Below, in pieces: positions 41,073 to 50,008 of a DNA stretch of 64,000 nt. Within the stretch, counting starts at the first letter, position 1; each line of letters begins with the position of its first letter. The position numbers and the translations under genes are program-made. The notes beneath the pieces are model-generated. The model saw only the letters and a program-made list of their open reading frames with translations, did not search any database and was not told the origin of the DNA. The stretch covers positions 198,225 to 262,224 of the forward strand of contig JBBSLP010000001.1 in NCBI GenBank assembly GCA_038255145.1, read 5' to 3'. This DNA comes from WHTX01 sp038255145. Its GTDB lineage: Bacteria > Actinomycetota > Acidimicrobiia > Acidimicrobiales > CAIXPF01.

Positions 41073-42167
41073 ATGAAGGCAGCGGTGCTGAACGAGCAGC
41101 CGGGCAAGCTCGAGATCGAGGACCTGGTCATCGACAGGCCCGGGGCCAACGAGGTGCTGATCCGCACCGTGGCCGCCGGGTTGTGCCACTCGGACCTGCA
41201 CTTCATGGAGGGGTTGTTCCGCTCGAAGTTGCCCGTCGTGCTCGGCCACGAGTCGGCCGGGGTGGTCGAGGCCGTGGGCAGTGACGTGAAGTACACAAAG
41301 CCCGGTGACCACGTCATCTGCTGCGTGTCCATGTTCTGCGGGCGGTGCCGTCAGTGCCTGTCGGGCCACCCCTACCGCTGCGAGGACCCCGCAGCCACGT
41401 CACGCCCCGCCGGCGCCCGACCCCGCCTGCGCCGCCGTGACGGTACCGCGGTGGACCAGTTCTCCCGCCTGGGCGGGTTCGCCGAGCAGATCCTCATCCA
41501 CGAGAACGGCGTGGTCGTCATCACCAAGGACATGCCCCTGGACCGGGCCGCCCTGATCGGCTGTGGGGTGACCACGGGCATGGGGGCGGTGTTCCGCACC
41601 GCGGCGGTCGAACCCGGCTCGACCGTGTGCGTCATCGGTGCCGGCGGCATCGGTCTGGCTGCGGTGCAGGCCGCCCGCATCGCCGGGGCCGGGCAGGTGG
41701 TGGTGGTCGACGTCAGCGACGACAAGCTGGAGACGGCCCGGGCCATGGGCGGCACCCACCTGGTCAACGCCTCGGCCGTCGACGACGTGGTGGCCGCGGT
41801 CAAGGAGCTCACCGACGGCGGCGTGGACTACAGCTTCGAGGCCATCGGGCTCAAGGCCACCTGTGAGCAGGCCTTCCGCGTGCTGGCGCCCGGGGGCACG
41901 GCCACGGTCATCGGCATGGTGCCCAGCAAGACCAGCATCGAGATCCGGGGCATGGACCTGCTGGCCGAGAAGAAGCTGCAGGGCTCGACCATGGGCTCCA
42001 ACCAGTTCCGGGTGGACATGCCGCGGATGATCAACATGTACCTCGACGGGCGCCTGCTGCTCGACGAGATGATCTCGGGCACCATCGCGTTGGGCCAGAT
42101 CAACGAGGGCTACGACGCCATGCACCGGGGTGAGGTCACCCGCACCGTCATCAGCTTCGACCGCTGA
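41073..42167 (+). CDS. Zinc-dependent alcohol dehydrogenase (class III-like MDR)
   Basis: 364 residues. Catalytic zinc ligands: GLCHSDLHFMEG and GHESAGVVEAVG. A structural-zinc-type Cys lobe is present (CGRCRQCLSGHPYRCEDP) with C-x2-C-x2-C-x7-C spacing. NAD-binding GAGGIGLAAVQAARIAGAG. This arrangement resembles Zn-dependent class III and mycothiol-type dehydrogenases. Substrate may be an alcohol or formaldehyde adduct. It is followed, without intergenic space, by two polysaccharide deacetylase-like genes. Confidence 0.9.
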   Translation: MKAAVLNEQPGKLEIEDLVIDRPGANEVLIRTVAAGLCHSDLHFMEGLFRSKLPVVLGHESAGVVEAVGSDVKYTKPGDHVICCVSMFCGRCRQCLSGHPYRCEDPAATSRPAGARPRLRRRDGTAVDQFSRLGGFAEQILIHENGVVVITKDMPLDRAALIGCGVTTGMGAVFRTAAVEPGSTVCVIGAGGIGLAAVQAARIAGAGQVVVVDVSDDKLETARAMGGTHLVNASAVDDVVAAVKELTDGGVDYSFEAIGLKATCEQAFRVLAPGGTATVIGMVPSKTSIEIRGMDLLAEKKLQGSTMGSNQFRVDMPRMINMYLDGRLLLDEMISGTIALGQINEGYDAMHRGEVTRTVISFDR

Positions 42168-42171
42168 GGCT

Positions 42172-43104
42172 GTGGCTGTGCCCACTTCCCGGTTCGGGCG
42201 GGTCGACTACCTGCCCAGCATCGACCGCCCCCCCATCACCTGGCCCGGAGGGGCCCGGGTGGCCTTCTGGGTGGCGCCCAACATCGAGCACTACGAGTAC
42301 CTGCCACCCCGGGACCCCTCCCGCAACCCGTGGACCCGCAACCCCCACCCCGACGTGCAGGGCTACGGGCAGCGTGACTACGGCAACCGGGCCGGCTTCT
42401 GGCGCATGGCGGGGGCCTTCGACCGTCATGGGGTGCCGGCCACGGTGTCGCTGAACCTGGCCGTGTTCGACCACTACCCCGAGGTGGGCGAGGCCATGGT
42501 GTCACGGGGCTGGGAGTTCATGAGCCACGGCATCTACAACACCCGCTACCTGCACGCCCTCGACGAGGAGGCCGAGCGGGAGTTCTACCGGGACTGCGTG
42601 GACTCGTTGCGCCGCCACACGGGCCAGCAGCTGCTGGGCATGTTGGGGCCGGCCATCTCCAACAGCATGGCCACGCCCGATCTGATGGCCGAGGCCGGGC
42701 TGATCTACCACGCCGACTGGATGCACGACGACCAGCCCGTGCCCCTTCGTGTGCAGGGGCCGAACCGGCTGGTGTCGGTGCCTTACACGACCGAGCTCAA
42801 CGATGTGCCCGTGTTCACCCACCACTTCGAGGCCGAGGACTTCGCGGCGATGGCCAAGGCGCAGTTCGACGTGCTGTGGCGTGAGGGCGAGGCCAGTGGC
42901 CAGGTCATGTGCCTGGCCATCCACCCCTACCTGATGGGGGCGCCGCACCGGGTGCGGTACCTGGACGAGATCTTCGAGTACGTGCTGTCCCACGACGGGG
43001 TGTGGGCCACGACGGCGGGCGAGATCGCCCGGTGGTTCCTCGACCACCACTACGACGAGTTCGTGGCCCATGCGTTGGCGTTGGAGGCAGGCCGTGCCCG
43101 CTGA
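42172..43104 (+). CDS. Polysaccharide deacetylase family protein (PuuE-like), copy 1
   Basis: 310 residues from GTG 42172; GTG 42178 is possible. NodB-like fold with an early WPGGARVAFWVAPNIEHYEY and DYGNRAGFWRMAGAFDRHGV. Further segments are WEFMSHGIYNTRYLHALDEE and LLGMLGPAISNSMATPDLMA. The His/Asp metal set of strict deacetylases is only partly visible (SHG present), as in the allantoinase-like PuuE branch. It starts 4 nt after the alcohol dehydrogenase stop. A similar but shorter paralogue follows, overlapping by 11 nt. Confidence 0.82.
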   Translation: MAVPTSRFGRVDYLPSIDRPPITWPGGARVAFWVAPNIEHYEYLPPRDPSRNPWTRNPHPDVQGYGQRDYGNRAGFWRMAGAFDRHGVPATVSLNLAVFDHYPEVGEAMVSRGWEFMSHGIYNTRYLHALDEEAEREFYRDCVDSLRRHTGQQLLGMLGPAISNSMATPDLMAEAGLIYHADWMHDDQPVPLRVQGPNRLVSVPYTTELNDVPVFTHHFEAEDFAAMAKAQFDVLWREGEASGQVMCLAIHPYLMGAPHRVRYLDEIFEYVLSHDGVWATTAGEIARWFLDHHYDEFVAHALALEAGRAR

Positions 43105-44014
43105 GCGCCGCTACGGGATGGATCACGACCACTACACGTGGTCACCGTTGCCCACCCGTCCGCCGTTGACGTGGCCGGGCGGGGCCCGACTGGCCCTGGG
43201 CGCGCTGGTCCTGCTCGAGCACTACGAGTGGGAGCCGCCGCCGGATGCCTATTCGCTGCGTCGGCCGTCGGGCGGGATCCTCAACCTGCCCTTCCCCGAC
43301 TACGTACGCCTCACCCACCGGGACTACGGCCATCGGGTGGGCATCTTCCGGGTGCTCGACGCCTTGGAGGCGGCGTCGGTGCCGCCGACGGTGGCCATCG
43401 ACGCGTTGACCATCGAGCGCTACCCGTGGCTGGCCCGCCATGTCGCCGATCGGGGGTGCGAGCTGGTGGGCCACGGGGTGGCGGCGTCGCGGCTGATCAC
43501 GTCGCGCCTGTCCGAGCTCGACGAGCGGGCCACCATCGCCGAGGCGGTGGAGGCCGTGACCTCGCTGGTGGGCCATGCGCCAGCAGGTTGGTTCGGCCCC
43601 GAGGGGGTGGAGTCAGCCCGCACGCCGCAGCTGGTGGCCGAGGCGGGGTTCCGCTACCTGTGCGACTGGCCCAACGACGAACAGCCCTACCCCATGACCG
43701 TGGCCGCCGGTGAGCTGACGAGCCTGCCCCTGTTCCTCGAGGTGGACGACGAGTTCGCCCTGTGGCACCGGCGGTTGACGCCCGCCCGCTGGGCCCAGGT
43801 GGTGGTCGACACGGCCCGAGGCCTGTGGGAGGACGGGGCGACGTCGGGCCGTAGCCTGGTGTTGACCCTGCGGCCGTGGCTGGTGGGCCAGCCCTTCCGC
43901 GTCGGCGCCCTGGCCGAGGCCGTGGCCGAGATCACCTCGTGGCCCGGGGTTTGGTCGGCCTCGGCCGGGGACATCGTCGATGCCTACCGGGCCGCCACCG
44001 TGACCTCGGCCTGA
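43094..44014 (+). CDS. Polysaccharide deacetylase family protein, copy 2
   Basis: 306 residues from GTG 43094, overlapping the previous gene by 11 nt. Same order of motifs: WPGGARLALGALVLLEHYEW, DYGHRVGIFRVLDALEAASV, CELVGHGVAASRLITSR, WFGPEGVESARTPQLVAEAG. The metal-site SHG of copy 1 is GHG here. Tandem paralogues next to a dehydrogenase suggest one pathway in which the two act on related or successive amide/ring substrates, or as a heterodimer. This is inference. Confidence 0.8.
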   Translation: MPAERRYGMDHDHYTWSPLPTRPPLTWPGGARLALGALVLLEHYEWEPPPDAYSLRRPSGGILNLPFPDYVRLTHRDYGHRVGIFRVLDALEAASVPPTVAIDALTIERYPWLARHVADRGCELVGHGVAASRLITSRLSELDERATIAEAVEAVTSLVGHAPAGWFGPEGVESARTPQLVAEAGFRYLCDWPNDEQPYPMTVAAGELTSLPLFLEVDDEFALWHRRLTPARWAQVVVDTARGLWEDGATSGRSLVLTLRPWLVGQPFRVGALAEAVAEITSWPGVWSASAGDIVDAYRAATVTSA

Positions 44015-44286
44015 GGCCTTCACCTGTCGGAGTCGGTGTCGACGGCTGGTCGAACGTCGGCCGCCGTCGAACCCCCGCCGCCGCTCCCACGTACCCGCTG
44101 AGCTGCCCTTTCACCCCCTTGGCGTCGATTCGACGTCGATTCGACGGGCGGCTCACCCATCCGCTGCGTGGGTGGACCGACGCTTGCTGTAGCGGCAGGG
44201 TTGGTGGCGCCCATCCGGGGTCGGGCTCGGGAGGATCATCAACCGTGCGGGTTGACCATCGTCCCCGAATGATCTGTCCGGCGCCG
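44015..44286. other. Intergenic region with short tandem repeat, no gene seen
   Basis: 272 nt between convergent 3' ends. The 11-nt GTCGATTCGAC occurs twice in tandem around 44123-44145. No frame or clear hairpin. It may hold terminators for both operons. Confidence 0.45.
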
Positions 44287-44415
44287 CTACTGCTCGACCA
44301 CTGGGGGCTCGACCACGGGGGGCTCCGTCACCGGCGGCTCGACCACTGGGGGCTCGACCACGGGGGGCTCGACCACGGGGGGCTCCGTCACCGGCGGCTC
44401 CACGACAGGCGGTTC
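44287..44415 (-). repeat. Tandem repeat coding (E/T)PPVV units
   Basis: Repeat of 15-nt units (about eight) encoding EPPV(V/T) in the CAP-protein tail. Units are of multiples of three, so copy changes preserve the frame. Confidence 0.75.
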
Positions 44416-44982
44416 GACCAGGGGGGTGAGGCGGTAGGGCTTCTCGCCGGTGATGTTGCCGCCAGGGGCGTACTCGCAGACCCAGACGGTGCGGTGGTCG
44501 TCACTGGCCGAGCCGCAGCCCACGCTGGTGGTGTCGGCCCACACGATCTGGGTGTAGTGGCCGCACGAGCTGCGGGTCCCGGTCGGCGTGCAGGTGTCGC
44601 TGTCGAAGTCGTAGTCGATCCGCTCCCCGGCCCAGCGGAACGAGATGGGCTGGTCCGGTCCCCACTCCCAGGCGATGTTCTCCCCGTAGGGGGTGCCGGG
44701 GTTGTGCTCGAACTCCCCGGTGGCGACGAGGGTCTCGGCCCAACTCTGCGCGACCACCGCGGCCTCGTCGTTCCACACCAGGTCGGGGATGGTGACCGTC
44801 CCGTCCAGCCGAGCCGACTCGTCGCTGGCCACCAGCCGGCGCAGGTCGTTGTGCTTGGCCAGGATCTCGGTCTGCTCGGCCGGTGTGACGGCGGCACCGA
44901 CGGCGGTCATCCCCATCGACGCCACGGCGGCGAGGATGGCGCCGGCGACGACGACCTTCACGAACGATCGTTGCCTGGGCAT
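44287..44982 (-). CDS. Secreted CAP (SCP/PR-1-like) domain protein with Pro-rich C-terminal repeats
   Basis: 231 residues from ATG 44982 (MPRQRSFVKVVVAGAILAAV); a GTG at 45009 is an alternative. Sec signal peptide (residues about 8-32). CAP domain about 35-180: LAKHNDLRRLVA, NPGTPYGENIAWEWG, CGHYTQIVWADTTSVGCG, CEYAPGGNITGEKPY. It keeps the HNxxR, GENI, CGHYTQIVW and CEYxPxGN signatures. The tail of about 45 residues is built from EPPVV/EPPVT units, encoded by a tandem DNA repeat, and is likely a cell-wall-spanning linker. CAP proteins bind sterols or ions, or act on the cell envelope. Confidence 0.9.
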   Translation of the reverse strand: MPRQRSFVKVVVAGAILAAVASMGMTAVGAAVTPAEQTEILAKHNDLRRLVASDESARLDGTVTIPDLVWNDEAAVVAQSWAETLVATGEFEHNPGTPYGENIAWEWGPDQPISFRWAGERIDYDFDSDTCTPTGTRSSCGHYTQIVWADTTSVGCGSASDDHRTVWVCEYAPGGNITGEKPYRLTPLVEPPVVEPPVTEPPVVEPPVVEPPVVEPPVTEPPVVEPPVVEQ

Positions 44983-45059
44983 GGCGGACGGCCCCCGATT
45001 CGTCGTCACCGCGGCGTCACTGCGGCGTCAACGTCCTCCACGGCGCCCCGAGAGCGGGG

Positions 45060-45929
45060 CTAACCGGACAGGAAGCCGTGGACCAGGTCGAGGAAGACCT
45101 CGAGCTGGTCGTGCTGCACCCAGTGCCCGGCGTGGTCGACGACCTCGTGGCGGGCATCGCGGAACGGCTTGACCAGGGCCTCGGCGTCACCGTCGCGCCG
45201 CACCCAGCTCTCGGACCCGCTGATGAGCAGCACCGGGCAGGTGATCTGGCGCCAGAACTGGTGCAGGTCCTCCATGGACAGGTCGAAGGCCGCCCCCTGA
45301 CGGGTGTAGGGGTCGAACTTCCAGCTGTAGGTGCCGTCCTCGTTCTGGTTGCTGCCGTGGATGGTCAGGTGGCGGGCCTGGGCCGCACTCAGGTGGCGGT
45401 TGGCCTCGTGCATGCGCTGGTAGGCGTCCTCGAGGGTGGCGTACCGCCTGGGCCCGTGCCCGGCCAGCCGCCGACCCGAGGTCACCCAGTCCCGCACCCG
45501 GCCCACGGGCGAGGCGTCGGGCACCGGCGTCCGCTGCCCGTAACCCTCGATGACGACCAGCTTGGACACCTGGTCGGGGAAGGCGCCGGCGTACTGCAGG
45601 GCGACCCTGCCCCCCAGGGAGTGGGCCACGATGGCCACCGGCGCCGTGCCCGTCTGGCGCACGAGTTGGGCGATGTCGTAGACGAACTCGGCGCTGCTGT
45701 AGGTCGAGCCCGTCGTCCACTGCGAGTCGCCGTGGCCCCGCAGGTCAGGGGCGATGATGTGGAACTCGTCCCGCAGTCGTTGCGCCACCCAGTCCCAGTT
45801 GTGGCAGTGGTCCCGGTTGCCGTGGATCAGCAGCAGGGGTGGCGCACCGGCGTTGCCCCAGTCCAGGTAGTGCAGGCGCAGGCGCTGGGAGAAGTACGAG
45901 TGCGACGTGGGGCTGGCCTTGGCATCCAT
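45060..45929 (-). CDS. Alpha/beta-fold hydrolase (Ser type)
   Basis: 289 residues, ATG start. Motifs: LLLIHGNRDHCHNWDWVAQR, APDLRGHGDSQW, nucleophile elbow VAHSLGGRVALQYA and the late His in HAGHWVQHDQLE. Cap region between (RYATLEDAYQRMHEAN). Similar to meta-cleavage product and esterase-like hydrolases in actinobacteria. Lies 66 nt from the crotonase on the same strand. Confidence 0.88.
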   Translation of the reverse strand: MDAKASPTSHSYFSQRLRLHYLDWGNAGAPPLLLIHGNRDHCHNWDWVAQRLRDEFHIIAPDLRGHGDSQWTTGSTYSSAEFVYDIAQLVRQTGTAPVAIVAHSLGGRVALQYAGAFPDQVSKLVVIEGYGQRTPVPDASPVGRVRDWVTSGRRLAGHGPRRYATLEDAYQRMHEANRHLSAAQARHLTIHGSNQNEDGTYSWKFDPYTRQGAAFDLSMEDLHQFWRQITCPVLLISGSESWVRRDGDAEALVKPFRDARHEVVDHAGHWVQHDQLEVFLDLVHGFLSG

Positions 45930-45995
45930 GCTCCACGTCCCACCTTTCCCGACCGACCGACCGGCCCGCGAGCCTACCCATGCCCGCTCGCCAGC

Positions 45996-46811
45996 TCAGA
46001 AGGGCGCCCACTCGGGGCTGCGCTTCTCCTGGAAGGCGGCGGCGTACTCGTCGAGGTTGCCGGTGAACGTGCCCAGGGCCTGGGTGCGGTTCTCCAGCTC
46101 GATGGCGTGGCGCAGGCTGGGGGCGTCGATGTTGGCCCACATGCCGCTCTTGGTCATCGACACCCCGAACTCGGTGTGCTGCGCCACCTGCTGGGCCAGG
46201 GCCACCGCGGCGACCACGTCGCCCCCGGCCTCGCTGACCTGGTTCAACATGCCGAAGCGGTCGGCCTCCGCCGCGTCGAAGAGGCGCCCGGTCAGCATGA
46301 GCTCGGCCGCCCGGGTGGCGCCCACGATGCGGGGCAGGAAGTAGCTGACCCCCATGTCGCACGACGACAGGCCGACCCGCACGAACACCGACCCGAAGCG
46401 GGCGTCGGGGCCGGCCACCCGCAGGTCGCAGGCCAGGGCCAGGGCCAGCCCTCCGCCCACCGCGGCCCCGTGCACAGCGGCGACGACGGGCTTGTCCAGC
46501 TCGTGGATGAGGGTGATCAGGTCGCTGAGCTGCTGCTGGAGCCGGTAGAAGCGCCCGACCGGCCCCCGCCCCTCGGTGTCGGGGGCGGGATCATCGGTGG
46601 CGTTGAGGTCGTAGCCGGCGCAGAAGGCCCGCCCGGCCCCGGTCAGCACGATGGCCCGGGTGTCCCGGTCCCGACCGAGCTCGCCCAGGGCGGCGGCCAG
46701 GTCGGTGGCCACGCTCGGGCTCAGGGCGTTGAGGCGCTCGGGCCGGTTGATGGTGACCACGGGGACCCCGGTCGTCCCCCGGTCGATGTCGACGAGCCCT
46801 GCTGATCCCAC
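45996..46811 (-). CDS. Enoyl-CoA hydratase/isomerase family protein
   Basis: 271 residues from a GTG. Crotonase core: VTINRPERLNALSPSVATDL, AFCAGYDLNATDDP, VAAVHGAAVGGGLALALACD, FGSVFVRVGLSSCDMGVSYF. The first catalytic Glu position is Ala (GGGLALA), and the second segment has Cys-Asp (SSCDMG), the pattern of crotonases that are not hydratases. It may be an isomerase or dehalogenase-type member. It precedes the hydrolase and follows the carboxyltransferase. Confidence 0.85.
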   Translation of the reverse strand: MGSAGLVDIDRGTTGVPVVTINRPERLNALSPSVATDLAAALGELGRDRDTRAIVLTGAGRAFCAGYDLNATDDPAPDTEGRGPVGRFYRLQQQLSDLITLIHELDKPVVAAVHGAAVGGGLALALACDLRVAGPDARFGSVFVRVGLSSCDMGVSYFLPRIVGATRAAELMLTGRLFDAAEADRFGMLNQVSEAGGDVVAAVALAQQVAQHTEFGVSMTKSGMWANIDAPSLRHAIELENRTQALGTFTGNLDEYAAAFQEKRSPEWAPF

Positions 46812-46883
46812 TGGCGTTCCCCCTGCTCACGTGTGTTCGATCGATCGGTCATCGGCACCTCGGCCCGCTCCCCCGCCGGGCGC

Positions 46884-48407
46884 TCACCACGGGTCGATGG
46901 GGTGCTTGCGACCGGTGCGGGGCGGCGGCATCGGGAAGGTGGCCAGGGCCCGCAACAGGATGTCCCTGGTGTCGGCGGGGTCGACCACGTCGTCGAGGGC
47001 GAAGCCCTGGGCGTAGCGCAGCCCGCTGTTGCGCTCCTTCATCTCGGCCGTGCGCACGGCCCGCAGCTCCTTGCGGGCGTCGTCGTCCGCCGCGGCCTCG
47101 AGCTCGTCGCGGAACACGATGTTGACCGCCCCCTCCAGGCCCATGCCCCCGAACTCGGCCGTGGGCCAGGCCAGCAACAGGTCGGGCTCGAAGGCGTCGG
47201 ACCCCATCACGTAGTAGCCCAGCCCGTAGGCCTTGCGCAGCACGATGGACATGACGGGCACGTCGGTGTTGGCCAGGGCCATGAGGGTGCGGGCGCTGTG
47301 GCGCACCAGGGCCGTCGACTCGGCCGCGGTGCCGATCATGAACCCGGGGGTGTCGCACAGGAAGAGCAGGGGCAGGTCGAAGGCGTTGCACAGCTCGATG
47401 TGGCGGCTGATCTTGTCGGACCCGTCGCGGTCGATGGCCCCGGCCCCGTACATGGGGTTGTTGGCGATGACGCCCACGGGCCGGCCCCCCAGGCGCACAA
47501 GGGTGGTCGACACGCAGCGCCCCCAGTTGGGCCGCAGCTCGAGGACCGAACCCACGTCGGCGATGCCGGCGGCCACCTTGCGCACGTCGTAGGCCCGGCG
47601 GGGGTTCTCGGGCACGAGGGTGCGCAGCGCGGCGGCGTTGGCGGGGGTCTCGCCGGCGGGCACCGGGCCACCGAAGTAGCCCAGGTAGCGGCGGGCCATG
47701 GCCACGAGCTCGTCCTCGTCGTCGACGAGCAGGTCCACGGTGCCGATGCTGTCGTGCAGGGACATGGGCCCGATCTGTTCGGGGGTGACCTGCTCACCGG
47801 TGGCCGACAGCACCAGGGGTGGCCCGGACAGGCCCAGGGTCGACGTGCGGGTGGCGATGATGACGTCCGAGCAGCCGGCGATGTTGGCCTGGCCGGCGAA
47901 GGCGGGTCCCGACAGCAGGGTGATGATGGGGACCACGCCCGACAGCTTGGGGAAGTGCACGAAGGTGGTGACCATGCCGCCGTGGTAGTCGAGCTCGGTG
48001 GCCCGGGCCCCGCCGCCCTCGGACCAGCACACCAGCGGCCAGCGGTTGCGCCGGGCCAGCTCGAGCATGCGGTCCATCTTGCGGTGGTTGCGGGGGCTCT
48101 GGCTGCCGCCGAAGACGGTGTAGTCGTAGGAGAAGGCGCACACGGGACGACCGTCGACCTGGCCGACCCCCATGACCAGCCCGTCGGCGGGCCCGTCGCC
48201 CAGGGCCTGGGTGGCGGGGCGGACGAGCTGGCCGTACTCGACGAAGGTGTCGGGGTCGAACAGAGCGGCGATGCGCTCGCGGGCCGTCCACCGCCCCCGA
48301 TCATGCTGACGCTGCACGGCGACGGGGCGGGACCCGTCCAGGGTGGCGGTGCGGGCCTCGACCACCTTCTGGAGCAGGGGAGGCAGGTCGGTGGTGGGGT
48401 CGGCCAT
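46884..48407 (-). CDS. Acyl-CoA carboxylase carboxyltransferase (beta) subunit
   Basis: 507 residues, ATG start. Two crotonase-like halves. The N-terminal half has RWTARERIAALFDPDTFVEY, VCAFSYDYTVFGGSQSPRNH and LVCWSEGGGAR. The C-terminal half has RPVGVIANNPMYGAGAIDRD, LPLLFLCDTPGFMIGTAAES and EGAVNIVFRDELEAA. The two oxyanion-hole Gly-rich loops are present. It transfers carboxyl from biotin to an acyl-CoA (acetyl/propionyl/other). No biotin carboxylase subunit lies in this window. It diverges from the hydrolase gene at 48472. Confidence 0.92.
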   Translation of the reverse strand: MADPTTDLPPLLQKVVEARTATLDGSRPVAVQRQHDRGRWTARERIAALFDPDTFVEYGQLVRPATQALGDGPADGLVMGVGQVDGRPVCAFSYDYTVFGGSQSPRNHRKMDRMLELARRNRWPLVCWSEGGGARATELDYHGGMVTTFVHFPKLSGVVPIITLLSGPAFAGQANIAGCSDVIIATRTSTLGLSGPPLVLSATGEQVTPEQIGPMSLHDSIGTVDLLVDDEDELVAMARRYLGYFGGPVPAGETPANAAALRTLVPENPRRAYDVRKVAAGIADVGSVLELRPNWGRCVSTTLVRLGGRPVGVIANNPMYGAGAIDRDGSDKISRHIELCNAFDLPLLFLCDTPGFMIGTAAESTALVRHSARTLMALANTDVPVMSIVLRKAYGLGYYVMGSDAFEPDLLLAWPTAEFGGMGLEGAVNIVFRDELEAAADDDARKELRAVRTAEMKERNSGLRYAQGFALDDVVDPADTRDILLRALATFPMPPPRTGRKHPIDPW

Positions 48408-48471
48408 GTCGGGAACCTAGCCACCGGAGGCCGGGCCCGGGGTCGTGCCGCCGTGCCAAGCTGAGCGCGCC

Positions 48472-49389
48472 ATGGCCGAGCTCCGACCCCCGCAACGCCG
48501 AGTCGTGCTGTCCACGCCCGTGGCCATCAGCGTGGCCGAGTGGGGTGACCCCCACGCTCCCCCGCTGGCCCTGGTGCACGGGGGCATGGACCTGGTCCGC
48601 ACGTTCGACGGCGTGGCCCCCCTGCTGGCCGACGCGGGCTGGCGGGTGGTGGCCTGGGACCAGCGGGGCCACGGCGAATCCGAGCACGCCGACCTCTACG
48701 GCTGGTCGGCCGACCTGCGCGACGGCGCCGCCGTGCTCGCCGCCGTGGGGGGTGGGGGACCGGTGCCCGTGGTGGGCCACTCCAAGGGGGCTGTCCTGGC
48801 CATCGACCTGGGGCTGGAACGTCCCGACCTGGTGGCCGCGGTGGTGGCGGTCGACGGCTTCGTGCGCCGCCGGGGCTGGGAGGGCGAGCCCCCGGCGGCG
48901 GCGGGCCGTTGGCTGGACGCTCGCCGCGCCGGTCGTGGACCCCGGCCCGGGACGCCGGCGCAGCTGGCCGAACGACGGGCCGCGGCCAACCCCGGGGTGC
49001 CGCTGACCTTCGTCCACCACCTGGTGGCCACCGCCGCCGCACCCCTCGACGGGGCCGGCCACGACGGAGCCGGCGACGGCGGGCCGGCCGAGGGGCCCTG
49101 GCAGTGGAAGGTCGATCCCGCTGCGGCCACGGCCCCGCCCCACGGGTGGACGGCCGACGCCTGCCTAGCGGCCCTGGCCGGTCTCACCGTGCCCTTCCTG
49201 GGGCTGCGGGCCGGCGTGGACGCCGTGTTCGCCGGCCAGCCCGGGGTGGAGGACATCGTGGCTCACCTGCCCGCGGGTGGGCGGCTCGAGGTGCTCGATG
49301 GCCTCGGCCACTTCGCCCACACCGAGGACCCCGAGCTGGTCGTCCGCCACGTCCTCGACTTCCTCGGCCCGCCGCCCGCCGGGCCCTGA
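48472..49389 (+). CDS. Alpha/beta-fold hydrolase
   Basis: 305 residues from ATG 48472. Core: PPLALVHGGMDLVRTFDG, WDQRGHGESEHADLYGW, elbow VVGHSKGAVLAIDLGL, catalytic His near DGLGHFAHTEDPE. Cap is long and Gly/Ala/Pro-rich (about 140-220). A Ser-type esterase or lipase-like enzyme. Divergent from the carboxyltransferase with about 64 nt between starts. Confidence 0.85.
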   Translation: MAELRPPQRRVVLSTPVAISVAEWGDPHAPPLALVHGGMDLVRTFDGVAPLLADAGWRVVAWDQRGHGESEHADLYGWSADLRDGAAVLAAVGGGGPVPVVGHSKGAVLAIDLGLERPDLVAAVVAVDGFVRRRGWEGEPPAAAGRWLDARRAGRGPRPGTPAQLAERRAAANPGVPLTFVHHLVATAAAPLDGAGHDGAGDGGPAEGPWQWKVDPAAATAPPHGWTADACLAALAGLTVPFLGLRAGVDAVFAGQPGVEDIVAHLPAGGRLEVLDGLGHFAHTEDPELVVRHVLDFLGPPPAGP

Positions 49390-49395
49390 TCGAGG

Positions 49396-49548
49396 TCACG
49401 CCTCGAGGCCGAGGCGCAGGATCGTCGTCGCCGCCCGCCGCACCTCGCTGGGCCGCGCCGGTTCGGGGTCGAGCATGAGCTGCATGCCGATGCCTCGCAA
49501 CTGGCCCAACAGGACCACCGCCAGCACGGCCACCTCCCGCACCGGCCC
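49396..49548 (-). pseudogene. C-terminal fragment of a TetR-family regulator
   Basis: One frame reads VREVAVLAVVLLGQLRGIG, MQLMLDPEPARPSEVRRAAT, TILRLGLEA and stops at 49396. This matches the C-terminal helices of TetR proteins, but there is no HTH upstream: the adjoining sequence is another relic. No valid start. Confidence 0.6.
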
Positions 49549-49574
49549 GCGCTGCGGCCCGACGCTGCTGGCAG

Positions 49575-49950
49575 GCGGTGCCGACCAGCTGGTCGTCGGC
49601 GGCGACGGTGGCGAGACCGCGTCGAGCCCGTGCCCGTTCCAGGTGGGTGGCGAACTGGACCTCCGACGGAGCGGTCGCCGGATCCATGCCCCGCGTGGCC
49701 ATCGATCCGGCTCGCTCGGCGACCGGCGTGGCCAGGCGCATGGCGACGTCGTCCTCGCCCACCCCGGGCTCCTGGCAACGTCGGGCCAGATCGTGCCCGA
49801 CGTAGCCGACGTCCCAACTGCCGACGGTGTCGGCGCACCAACTGGCCAACAGGTCGGGTCGGGTCATGGCCACGCCGACCGCGTGTCGTCCGCCGAGATC
49901 GTGGCCGACCAGGTGGACCGGACGTCCGATCGCCTCCGCGAGCGGAGCGC
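49575..49950 (-). pseudogene. Fragment of an alpha/beta-hydrolase gene
   Basis: The segment AEAIGRPVHLVGHDLGGRHA, VGVAMTRPDLLASWCADTVG, SWDVGYVGHDLARRCQEPGV matches the middle of the intact hydrolase at 30127-30882 (LVGHDWGGGHVMGVAMARPD). No N-terminal oxyanion region or C-terminal His part is found. It abuts the TetR fragment, so at least two genes have collapsed here. Confidence 0.7.
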
Positions 49951-50008
49951 GCTCGGTTCGCGAGCAAACCGTGCCCGCGGGTCCCGAGCGAGGCCGGCCC
50001 CGTGGTGG

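Noticed and set aside
44287..44415. CRISPR-like array in the CAP gene tail
   Set aside because: Units are short, contiguous and coding (EPPVV); no spacers.
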